Assembly: GCA_030642005.1 (NCBI GenBank)
Contig: DAOWOP010000051.1
Location: 1-14,690, forward strand
Source of the DNA: Planctomycetales bacterium
GTDB taxonomy: Bacteria > Planctomycetota > Phycisphaerae > SM23-33
Length of the DNA: 14,690 bases
Reading direction: 5' to 3'
Part shown: positions 1 through 5,534 of the stretch, piece by piece
Layout of the letters: each line of letters starts with the position of its first letter
How positions within the stretch are numbered: the first letter of the stretch is position 1
Translations under genes and position numbers: made by a program
The notes under the pieces: model-generated
What the model was told of the DNA's origin: nothing
Database searches by the model: none
What the model saw: the letters and a program-made list of their open reading frames with translations, nothing else

Positions 1-1
1 C

Positions 2-190
2 GGAGCGGCCTTCACGGTCGAATCAGCCGAGCAGAAGCCGCCGCTTAGGCCCAACAAGGGCGTCAAGCGTTTGATGATCCGCTTGAAAGAGCAAAAAGGC
101 GATGTGCGGATTACGGTTTTCTTCACGCCGGATTGGCCCGACGGCAAGTCGGTCAAGCCGGCGGTGATAAAACCCCTGAAGCAGTGGTGA
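2..190 (+). CDS. C-terminal end of an unidentified protein (5' partial)
   Basis: An open frame runs in from the left edge and stops at TGA 188-190, giving 62 residues. It uses G/C-ending codons like the neighbouring core genes. The end is rich in Lys and Pro and has a beta-strand-like stretch (DVRITVFFTPDWPDG) followed by VKPAVIKPLKQW. That would suit the edge of a C-terminal beta-sandwich, as in secreted polysaccharide-degrading proteins, but this is a guess from style and no family motif is visible. It converges on the minus-strand dciA-like gene, whose stop lies about 80 bases away; no strong terminator is visible in between. The frame is fairly secure and the function is not assigned. Confidence 0.55.
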   Translation, partial: GAAFTVESAEQKPPLRPNKGVKRLMIRLKEQKGDVRITVFFTPDWPDGKSVKPAVIKPLKQW

Positions 191-271
191 TGACCGTTCA
201 ATCAAGGCATTGCGGTTTTGTTTTAATCCTGTCTGCGAACAGCGCCGACGAAGCACTTTCACCACTGGCCG

Positions 272-646
272 CTAGGTTGAATGGCGGTCGGGCATTTCGA
301 GAGCGTCGAATTCGCCGGGAATGAGGCGGACGCGGTTGAGCGGGCCTGCGAAGCGTTCGCGGATGGCGTCGAGCAGGCCTGCGCGAAGGAGCATTTCGAG
401 GCGGTAGCGATGTGAGGCTGAATCGACCGCCACCGTCAGCGTCTCGCCGGTCAGTGAGACCATGGCGGCATGATCGCGGAGGAAATCGGGGACGCACTCG
501 TCCCACGCGATGGACAACTGTCCGATCCGGCGGACGCGCTTGGCCAGGTGGCGCTTCATCAATGTGGTGAGTGGTTCCGCCAACATGGAGATGCGGTTTT
601 TCGGCTGCCGGTTACGCCAGATATTTCTGAGTTGCCACTCTTGCAT
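272..646 (-). CDS. dciA: DUF721/DciA-family protein, probable DnaB helicase loader
   Basis: This 124-aa protein has the DUF721 pattern: a helical N-terminus (L26-H33, MKRHLAKRVRRIGQL), the tryptophan segment IAWDECVPDFLRDHA around W48, a beta pair (VSLTGETLTVAVDSAS), and a helix ending LLDAIRERFAGPLNRVRLIPGEF. DciA is the ancestral bacterial protein that helps load the replicative helicase DnaB. DUF721 genes often lie beside dnaN, dnaA or recF, and here it is just downstream of dnaN on the same strand, with a 156-bp gap holding a palindromic repeat. ATG 644-646 is the farthest upstream start; Met21 (MLAEPLTTL) is an alternative because no clear Shine-Dalgarno lies at the usual distance from the first ATG. 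Family membership is fairly secure from the pattern; the loader role comes from family knowledge. Confidence 0.78.
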   Translation of the reverse strand: MQEWQLRNIWRNRQPKNRISMLAEPLTTLMKRHLAKRVRRIGQLSIAWDECVPDFLRDHAAMVSLTGETLTVAVDSASHRYRLEMLLRAGLLDAIRERFAGPLNRVRLIPGEFDALEMPDRHST

Positions 647-655
647 GTTCAGTGC

Positions 656-730
656 ATCCCTGCCTGTCAGTCTTCGACCCTGAGGCTCAGACCCGAAGGG
701 CAGGCAGGTCCTCCGAAGGTCCGCAGGCGC
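656..730. repeat. nested palindromic intergenic repeat between dnaN and dciA
   Basis: Three inverted repeats are nested around one centre: CCTGCCTG (659-666) with CAGGCAGG (701-708), CTTCG (672-676) with CGAAG (694-698), and CTGAG-G-CTCAG (680-690). A further GGTCC pair flanks TCCGAA just to the right. The block could fold as one long interrupted hairpin within the dnaN-dciA transcript. It has no T-run, so it looks more like a REP/MITE-type genomic repeat or an mRNA processing or stability structure than a terminator. Confidence 0.5.
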
Positions 731-802
731 ATCAACCTATCCCCATCATCGCCCGCTGCAAGGAAAAAACTTCAGGAAAACTTTTCGATGGCGCGCGTAG
801 TT

Positions 803-1915
803 TTAACCCAGGTCCACCGGCATGACGACATAGAGGAAATCGCTTCCCGCCCCGTCGCCCGCCTTCATCAGTGCGGGTTTGTTTCCGGCGTCGAGTTCCA
901 GGACGACCTCGTCTGCGCCGACGACCTTCAGCGCCTCGGCAAGGAAGGCCGGGTTGAAGGCGATTTCCACCGGCTCGCCGGTAAGTTTGACGGGCATTGT
1001 AACTTCCGCCTCGCCGGCTTCCGGGCTTCGGCCAGTGAGTGTCAGTTCTTCGGCGCCGAATGCCAGGCGGACGCCCTTGGACTCTTCGCTGGTCAGCAGG
1101 GCGGCCTGGCGGATGCGGTGCAGGAAGGCCTCTGTATTGATGACTGCCTTTCGCGAGGCGTCTTTGGGGATCACGTCGCTGTATTTCGGGAAGTTTCCCT
1201 GAACGAGCGAGCAGATCAGCACGACCCGCGCGGCCTGGACGAGAATCTGGGTTTCTGTAACTTTGACGGCGAGTGTTTCATCGCTCGTACCGGTGGCTCG
1301 CTGGAGCAGGTTCATGAATTTTCCCGGCACGATGGCTTTGGCGTCCGTTTCGGCGGCCTTGGTCAGTGCCGCCTTCGCCAGCGCCAGGCGGTGGCCGTCG
1401 GTGGCTACCAGTTGCAGTTTTTTCCCGGTTGCTTCCCACAGCACGCCGCTGATGGCGTAGTGGCTGTGGGCCCGGGCGACGGCGAAGAGCGTTCTGTCGA
1501 TCAGGCACGAGAGAGTCTCGGCGGAGACCTGGAAGTCGCCCTCCCCGTCGAACTCGGCGACGACGGGAAACTCGCTCGGGTCCATACTGAGCAGTTTGAA
1601 GCGCGACCCGGCGCCGGTGATAGTGCAGGCCTGACCCTCGACGGAGATTGTCAGGGCCTCTTCGCCGGCGCTCTCGCGGACGATGTCGGCGAATTTCTGG
1701 ACGGGCACAAGCGCCTCGCCTTCGGTCTGCACCTCGACCTGCGGGACCGTGTACCGGCAGCCGGCCTCCAGGTCCGTCGCCAGGATAGTCAACGTGTTAT
1801 TTGCGGCGATAAGTTTGACGCACTGGAGGACGGGCTTTGGCGTGCGGACCGCGACGATGCCGGCCGCCAGATTCAACGCTTCCTGCAATGCAGCCGTTTG
1901 GGCAATAATCTTCAT
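803..1915 (-). CDS. dnaN: DNA polymerase III subunit beta (sliding clamp)
   Basis: This 370-aa protein matches the beta clamp in length and landmarks. The N-terminus MKIIAQTAALQEAL resembles the usual MKF..-type start, a central segment reads LQLVATDGHRLALAKA (the conserved ATDGHRLA motif), and the C-terminus FLYVVMPVDLG corresponds to the hydrophobic-pocket end (usually Y-hydrophobic-MP-hydrophobic). The dimer encircles DNA and tethers polymerase III and other clamp-binding proteins. ATG 1913-1915 has GAGG (1924-1927 on the plus strand) 8 nt upstream, which fixes the start. It is transcribed away from tmk, with dciA downstream. A long open frame on the opposite strand (470-1954) is a codon-bias shadow of this gene. 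Confidence 0.96.
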   Translation of the reverse strand: MKIIAQTAALQEALNLAAGIVAVRTPKPVLQCVKLIAANNTLTILATDLEAGCRYTVPQVEVQTEGEALVPVQKFADIVRESAGEEALTISVEGQACTITGAGSRFKLLSMDPSEFPVVAEFDGEGDFQVSAETLSCLIDRTLFAVARAHSHYAISGVLWEATGKKLQLVATDGHRLALAKAALTKAAETDAKAIVPGKFMNLLQRATGTSDETLAVKVTETQILVQAARVVLICSLVQGNFPKYSDVIPKDASRKAVINTEAFLHRIRQAALLTSEESKGVRLAFGAEELTLTGRSPEAGEAEVTMPVKLTGEPVEIAFNPAFLAEALKVVGADEVVLELDAGNKPALMKAGDGAGSDFLYVVMPVDLG

Positions 1916-1930
1916 GGGATGATCCTCATT

Positions 1931-1958
1931 CGATTTTCGATTTTCGATTTATGATTTA
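1931..1958. repeat. tandem heptamer repeat, four units, in dnaN leader
   Basis: Four 7-base units follow one another: CGATTTT, CGATTTT, CGATTTA, TGATTTA. They lie between the dnaN Shine-Dalgarno and its candidate promoter, so they would be in the dnaN 5' untranslated leader. The period and ATT core match the arrays at 8356-8390 and 13505-13539. Such arrays resemble the short tandemly repeated (STRR) heptamers known from other bacteria. Confidence 0.65.
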
Positions 1959-2001
1959 TACGTCCCCGGCGGGTGGTTTTCAAGGCCCCGGCAAGATAAA
2001 T

Positions 2002-2029
2002 AGTCTAAGCGAGCGGCCGGGCTTGTCAA
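2002..2029 (-). promoter_or_regulatory. candidate promoter for dnaN
   Basis: Read on the minus strand, a perfect TTGACA (2029-2024) is followed after 16 nt by TAGACT (2007-2002), which has 4 of 6 bases of the TATAAT consensus. Transcription would start near 1996, giving an approximately 80-nt leader that contains the heptamer array. The -35 box overlaps that of the candidate tmk promoter on the other strand. This rests on consensus matching only. Confidence 0.42.
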
Positions 2030-2051
2030 ATCCGTTCATCGCCGCCATACT
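2023..2051 (+). promoter_or_regulatory. candidate promoter for tmk
   Basis: TTGTCA (2023-2028) and CATACT (2046-2051) are separated by 17 nt. The start point would fall about 6-7 nt before the tmk ATG, giving an almost leaderless mRNA, which fits the lack of a good Shine-Dalgarno there. The -35 box overlaps the minus-strand TTGACA for dnaN. This rests on consensus matching only. Confidence 0.35.
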
Positions 2052-2063
2052 ACTGAAGCGATT

Positions 2064-2768
2064 ATGAGCGACCTTGCGAAAAAACTGGCCGGCAGATTCA
2101 TCGTCCTTGACGGCCCGGACGGTTCCGGCAAGAGCACGCAGATTGCGCTGCTGGCGGACTGGCTGGCCGCCCGGAGTGCCGACGTGATAACCGCCTGCGA
2201 CCCCGGCGGAACGGAGATCGGCGAGCGGATCCGGAAAATCCTTCTCGACGGCCGGCACGGGGAGATGTCGGTGGCCTGCGAGATGATGCTGTACATGGCA
2301 AGCCGGGCGCAACTGGTGGCCGAGGTCATACGTCCGGCACTGTCGGCTGGGGCGTGCGTACTGTGCGACCGGTACGTCTCGGCCACTATCGCCTACCAGG
2401 GCGCAGGCGGGGCGGACGTTGATGCCATCAAGGCCGTCGCCGAAGTGGCTGTCGGCGGGACCTGGCCGAACCTGACGGTTATTCTCGACCTGCCGGCAGA
2501 GGCAGGCCTGGAACGGATACGGCGAAACAACGGCGATACCCCAGCCACGCTCGACCGCATGGAGTCCAAGGAACTGGCGTTCCACCAAAAGGTCCGCGAG
2601 ATATTTCTGGACCAGGCCCGGGCCGACCCCGCCCGATACGCCGTCGTGGACGCGGCGAAAAGCAGTAACGACGTTCAGGAGAAAATTCGGGACATCGTCG
2701 CAAATTGGAACTATAAAGACATCGATCCCAGTGGGCCACCCATCTTCAGGGTCCTCGATTCCCCATGA
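2064..2768 (+). CDS. tmk: thymidylate kinase (dTMP kinase)
   Basis: The enzyme phosphorylates dTMP to dTDP for DNA synthesis. It has a P-loop GPDGSGKST at residues 17-25, the dTMP-binding segment DPGGTEIGERIRKILL (the usual E of EPGGT is D here), the DRY motif at 102-104 followed by SATIAYQGAGG, and DLPAEAGLERI then DRMES in the lid region. At 234 aa it is longer than the common length of about 210. The extra length is a C-terminal tail after the last helix (from about residue 215, WNYKDIDPSGPPIF), next to the edge of the following A+T-rich module. The Shine-Dalgarno is weak (GAAGCG). It diverges from dnaN, giving a local group of replication-related genes. Confidence 0.93.
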   Translation: MSDLAKKLAGRFIVLDGPDGSGKSTQIALLADWLAARSADVITACDPGGTEIGERIRKILLDGRHGEMSVACEMMLYMASRAQLVAEVIRPALSAGACVLCDRYVSATIAYQGAGGADVDAIKAVAEVAVGGTWPNLTVILDLPAEAGLERIRRNNGDTPATLDRMESKELAFHQKVREIFLDQARADPARYAVVDAAKSSNDVQEKIRDIVANWNYKDIDPSGPPIFRVLDSP

Positions 2769-2791
2769 TTGTGTAGATTCGGCATGTCGGA

Positions 2792-2829
2792 CAGGACTCA
2801 TTCCTGGTTCAGTTGCAACGAGCGGTTGC
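2792..2829 (+). other. two small hairpins downstream of tmk
   Basis: CAGGA-CTCAT-TCCTG (2792-2806) and GCAAC-GAGCG-GTTGC (2815-2829) are both perfect 5-bp stems with 5-base loops, lying 24-61 nt after the tmk stop. No T-run follows immediately, although a seven-base T-run lies at 2854-2860. They may shape the tmk mRNA end or mark the edge of the inserted module. They are too short to call a terminator. Confidence 0.25.
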
Positions 2830-2858
2830 CGGCGGGGTTAGCAAAACAATATGTTTTT

Positions 2859-2887
2859 TTGACATAAGCAGCTTAGTAGGCTATTTA
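2859..2887 (+). promoter_or_regulatory. candidate sigma70-type promoter for the 3028-3850 gene pair
   Basis: A perfect TTGACA (2859-2864), a 17-nt spacer and TATTTA (2882-2887, followed by TAT) lie in the A+T-rich stretch after tmk. A second, weaker candidate, TTGGTG (2947-2952) - 17 nt - TACTAT (2970-2975), lies nearer the gene. Its -10 overlaps a hairpin or operator-like inverted repeat, CTATAC-AGCA-GTATAG (2972-2987). The whole 2769-3027 gap therefore looks like the control region of the module. Confidence 0.45.
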
Positions 2888-2971
2888 TATCAAGGGTTCG
2901 AGACTGATTTGCCGAAGGGTACCTATAAAGTAGCGACTTATCTTCTTTGGTGAGAACGCCATTCTGTGCTA

Positions 2972-2987
2972 CTATACAGCAGTATAG
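2972..2987. promoter_or_regulatory. operator-like inverted repeat CTATAC-N4-GTATAG
   Basis: A perfect 6-bp inverted repeat around AGCA overlaps the -10 box of the second candidate promoter, 40 bp before the start codon of the 80-aa gene. Its placement would suit binding of a dimeric repressor, but a chance match or an RNA hairpin is equally possible. Confidence 0.25.
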
Positions 2988-3027
2988 GTAGGGTATCTGG
3001 GCCAGGCGATAATATAGGGGCATATCC

Positions 3028-3270
3028 ATGGCAACCAAAGCTTTTGAGCAGGCTGTCGAGCTTGCAACAGGGGTGTCTATTGAAGTTCTTCGTGATACTC
3101 CCGTGGATGAGCGTCAGTCAACTATCGAACGCGCCTTGGGAAGGCCGCTTCGTTTTCCAAACCGTTTTCCCCTCATTGGTCGAGGAAACGTGCTTCGCGA
3201 TCGCGCGGTCTCGCACGGCGAGGTGGAAAAACAGTTTATGAGGGCCATCCATGGCAAGCAAAAAACCTAA
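3028..3270 (+). CDS. small hypothetical protein, first gene of a two-gene module
   Basis: This 80-aa soluble protein is not recognised with certainty. ATG 3028-3030 has AGGGG (3016-3020) 7 nt upstream, a good ribosome-binding site. It has an N-terminal helix (ATKAFEQAVELATGVSIEVL), a polar DTPVDERQSTIERALGRPL segment, and a C-terminal arginine-rich part (RFPLIGRGNVLRDRAVSHGEVEK) with no membrane segment. The wording of the C-terminal half gives the impression of a conserved short family, but I cannot name one. Its last 20 nt overlap the start of the 199-aa gene in another frame, so the two are probably translationally coupled and may form an adaptor or effector pair. Base use is more A+T-rich than in tmk or the PfkB gene, suggesting acquisition. 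Confidence 0.72.
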   Translation: MATKAFEQAVELATGVSIEVLRDTPVDERQSTIERALGRPLRFPNRFPLIGRGNVLRDRAVSHGEVEKQFMRAIHGKQKT

Positions 3271-3850
3271 GTCCTTCCCTGAGCTATTTGAATTCTACTA
3301 CGAAGATTTTAAACCGCTTTACGGTCATGTTCAGTCTCTGAACGAACTTCCCCTCGGAATGCTATTTGAGGTTAATGCTGCATTTGATCACCTGTCGCGG
3401 CATTGGCATTACAAACAGGACGAAGAAGAAGTCGTTAACTCGGTTTCTGCGCATTTAAAGCGAGGGTGCTTTGACGTCTTTAAGATAGTCGTTCGTGACA
3501 CTATCGATCACTACAATGAGCTTCGACGGATCAACACGAGTATTATCAATAACGGCGATTTTGACAGAGAAATGCGACAACTGGTCGCTGAAATCAGGTC
3601 AGGGGCAATAACTGCAAGACAGGCAGAGGGAGACTCAAGGGATAAAATCACTTGGCATAAAGCCTATGAGCTTTGGGAACCCGTTTACATCAACTGCGCC
3701 CGGTTTGACAAAGAGTACTATTTGAGTGAGAAGGTCGAGTGGGCTCGCCGCAAGCAACGTTGGCGCATATGGCGACACAGGATCGAGGGTGTTATCCTCG
3801 GCGTTCTGGCAGGGCTGATTGTGTGGTGGTTAACCTCGCTCGGTTCCTGA
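3251..3850 (+). CDS. hypothetical tail-anchored membrane protein
   Basis: This 199-aa protein has a mostly helical, charged cytoplasmic-type domain (residues 1-165) and a single hydrophobic segment near the C-terminus (about 180-197, GVILGVLAGLIVWWLTSL). Immediately before that segment is a strongly basic stretch (ARRKQRWRIWRHR). The positive-inside rule puts the bulk in the cytoplasm with the C-terminal helix in the membrane. There is no signal peptide and no catalytic motif I recognise; aromatic residues are frequent (ELFEFYYEDFKPLYGH, HLSRHWHYKQ). ATG 3251 lies inside the previous gene, whose stop is at 3268-3270. The pfkB-type gene starts 9 nt after this stop, so read-through is likely. 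The pair reads as an accessory module within a core region; its function is unknown. Confidence 0.72.
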   Translation: MASKKPKSFPELFEFYYEDFKPLYGHVQSLNELPLGMLFEVNAAFDHLSRHWHYKQDEEEVVNSVSAHLKRGCFDVFKIVVRDTIDHYNELRRINTSIINNGDFDREMRQLVAEIRSGAITARQAEGDSRDKITWHKAYELWEPVYINCARFDKEYYLSEKVEWARRKQRWRIWRHRIEGVILGVLAGLIVWWLTSLGS

Positions 3851-3859
3851 AGGTATAAA

Positions 3860-4765
3860 ATGAGTCTATTGGTTACAGGAAGTATCGGAATCGACACGGT
3901 TGAGGCGCCTTCGGGCAAGGTTGAAGACGCCCTCGGCGGGTCGAGCGTTTATTTTTCATACGCAGCCGGTTTTTTCGGGCCTGTGCGATTCGTCGGCGTC
4001 GTCGGCGAGGACTGCCCGGCCGATTTTCTCAAGCCGTTGCACGATCATCCCAATATCGACATGAGCGGGCTGGAGGTGCGCAAAGGTTCGAAAACCTTCC
4101 GCTGGCACGGCAGGTACCACGATGATGTCAACGAGCGGGACACGGTGGCCGTCGATCTGAACGTCCTTGCCGAGGCCGGGCCGACGATCTCGGAGAAGTT
4201 CCGCGACAGCAGGTACGTCTTCCTCGCCAACACCCACCCGGCATTGCAGATCGAACTGCTCGGACAACTTGCCGCCCCGGCGCTGGTCGTAGCCGATACG
4301 ATGGACCTGTGGATTAATGGCGAACGCGAAAGCCTGATGGGCCTGATGGAGCGGATTGACGGGCTGGTGCTGAACGATTCGGAGGCGAAGTTGCTGACCG
4401 GCGAGCCGAACGTTGTCAAAGCCGGTCTTGAAATCGCAAAGATGGTCCGGCGTTTCGTCGTCGTCAAGAAGGGCGAGCACGGCAGTTTGCTGTTCGCCGA
4501 CGGGGGCGTATTCGCATTCCCGGCCTGGCCTGCGGTCGATGTCGTTGACCCGACCGGAGCGGGCGACAGTTTCGCCGGCGCGATGATGGGTTTTTTGGCG
4601 GCCCGGGACAGTATCAACACCGCGACACTCCGCCGGGCAATCGCCTGCGGAACAGTAACGGCCAGTTTCAACCTCGAAGATTTCTCGCTCAACCGCTTCT
4701 TCGGAATCAATCTCGATGACATCGAAAAGCGAATGAAGCAGTTCGAGGAATTGACGAGATTTTAG
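3860..4765 (+). CDS. PfkB-family carbohydrate/nucleoside kinase
   Basis: This 301-aa protein of the ribokinase/PfkB family would transfer phosphate from ATP to a sugar or nucleoside hydroxyl. The N-terminal LVTGSIGIDTVEAPSGKVEDALGGSSVYFSYAAGFFG carries the substrate-side GG signature, LVLNDSEAKLLTG is the family segment with the N-D-x-E pattern, VVKKGEHGSLLF precedes the nucleotide site, and DPTGAGDSFAGAMMGF (from D230) holds the anion hole with catalytic Asp236. The substrate cannot be read from these motifs; adenosine-like, fructose-like and ribose-like kinases share them. GAAGG lies about 8 nt before ATG 3860. It follows the two-gene module by 9 nt and is followed by a perfect palindrome that may end the transcript. 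Confidence 0.88.
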   Translation: MSLLVTGSIGIDTVEAPSGKVEDALGGSSVYFSYAAGFFGPVRFVGVVGEDCPADFLKPLHDHPNIDMSGLEVRKGSKTFRWHGRYHDDVNERDTVAVDLNVLAEAGPTISEKFRDSRYVFLANTHPALQIELLGQLAAPALVVADTMDLWINGERESLMGLMERIDGLVLNDSEAKLLTGEPNVVKAGLEIAKMVRRFVVVKKGEHGSLLFADGGVFAFPAWPAVDVVDPTGAGDSFAGAMMGFLAARDSINTATLRRAIACGTVTASFNLEDFSLNRFFGINLDDIEKRMKQFEELTRF

Positions 4766-4786
4766 ACGTATTCTCCACACGGCCCG

Positions 4787-4814
4787 AAGCCCAGCCATTC
4801 GAATGGCTGGGCTT
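4787..4814. terminator. perfect 28-nt palindrome after the PfkB-family gene
   Basis: The half-site AAGCCCAGCCATTC is followed directly by its exact reverse complement, giving a 12-bp RNA stem with a UCGA loop. It starts 22 nt after the PfkB-family stop and ends 37 nt before the thpR start. It begins with AA and ends with TT but has no long T-run, so it may be a weak bidirectional terminator, a processing signal or a palindromic repeat. Confidence 0.5.
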
Positions 4815-4851
4815 ATGATGGATATATGGTTCAAATTAGAAGGTGTTTACT

Positions 4852-5421
4852 ATGTCCCTTCGCACATTTCTTGCGTTGCCGTTGGATGAGGTAATCGTTG
4901 AGCGTCTCGTCGAGGTACAGCAGTCGCTGGCTTCGGCTGGGGCGCGGGTGCGTTGGGTGGACAGAAAAAATCTTCACCTGACGATTAAATTTCTCGGCGA
5001 TGTTACTGATGAGCAGTCGCCGGAGGTTTGCCGAGTGGTTGAGAAGGTGGCCGCGCAGATTGAACCGTTCGAGTTTTCCGTCGCGCGTGTCGTTTCCGTT
5101 CCGCCGGCTGGTGCAATGAGGATGGTTTGGGTCGGCGTGGACGAACCGACGGGCCGGTTGGAAAAATTGCACGAACTGCTCGAAGAATCTTACGCCGAGA
5201 TGGGTTTCAAAAAGGAGAACCGTTCGTTTCGTCCGCACCTGACTTTGGGGCGGGTCAAGGGCAGGCAGAACGTCCGGCAACTCCGCGCCGCCGTCGCCGA
5301 GATTGCCGAGAGCGACTTCGGCGTCACATCAATAAATGAACTTATCGTCTTTTCATCGCAACTGACGCCCGACGGACCGGTTTATTCGCCTTTGGCGAAA
5401 GTAAAGTTGGGGATGGGTTGA
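4852..5421 (+). CDS. thpR: RNA 2',3'-cyclic phosphodiesterase (2H family, LigT/ThpR)
   Basis: This 189-aa member of the 2H phosphoesterase superfamily has two HxTx motifs, HLTI at residues 42-45 and HLTL at 129-132, which form the catalytic pair. The surrounding segments are typical: the N-terminal RTFLALPLDE, KNLHLTIKFLGDV, and RSFRPHLTLGRVKG. Enzymes of this family hydrolyse 2',3'-cyclic phosphates on RNA ends and can act as 2'-5' RNA ligases in vitro. AGAAGG (4838-4843) sits 8 nt before ATG 4852 and fixes this start; the in-frame GTG at 4843 overlaps the Shine-Dalgarno and is unlikely. It lies directly before recA with a 113-bp gap containing a candidate recA promoter. Confidence 0.9.
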   Translation: MSLRTFLALPLDEVIVERLVEVQQSLASAGARVRWVDRKNLHLTIKFLGDVTDEQSPEVCRVVEKVAAQIEPFEFSVARVVSVPPAGAMRMVWVGVDEPTGRLEKLHELLEESYAEMGFKKENRSFRPHLTLGRVKGRQNVRQLRAAVAEIAESDFGVTSINELIVFSSQLTPDGPVYSPLAKVKLGMG

Positions 5422-5461
5422 CATTTTGTCGAAGATAAGTAGATTTTCTGAAGGATCGCGC

Positions 5462-5490
5462 TTGCGATACCCGAACAAATACCTTACAGT
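5462..5490 (+). promoter_or_regulatory. candidate promoter for recA
   Basis: TTGCGA (5462-5467), 17 nt, TACAGT (5485-5490) lie between thpR and recA. An inverted repeat ATCGC-GCTT-GCGAT (5456-5469) covers the -35 box and could be an operator. No LexA box of the E. coli (CTG-N10-CAG) or Gram-positive (GAAC-N4-GTTC) type is evident, so SOS control cannot be shown. This rests on consensus matching only. Confidence 0.35.
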
Positions 5491-5534
5491 CTCGTCGATA
5501 TGACAGGACTGATTCAAGGTAAGGAGAACAGCAG

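Noticed and set aside
470..1954. 494-residue open frame on the plus strand opposite dnaN
   Set aside because: It lies antisense to a clearly recognisable beta clamp and reads through its intergenic repeat. It has no family motif and is explained by G+C-rich codon bias in dnaN.
1931..1958. CRISPR array or DnaA-box cluster (replication origin) at the dnaN upstream heptamers
   Set aside because: The units are 7 bp with no spacers, and they do not match the TTATNCACA DnaA-box pattern.
2838..3038. 66-residue minus-strand open frame between tmk and the 80-aa gene
   Set aside because: It overlaps the control region of the module, has no clear ribosome-binding site and shows no protein-like pattern.
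2754..3848. Possible direct repeats flanking the tmk-PfkB module (CTCGATTCC versus CTCGGTTCC)
   Set aside because: Nine bases with one mismatch in a kilobase is within chance, and no longer duplication of the tmk end was seen.
5422..5534. LexA/SOS box upstream of recA
   Set aside because: Neither CTG-N10-CAG nor GAAC-N4-GTTC symmetry was found; GAACAAATACC has no matching half.
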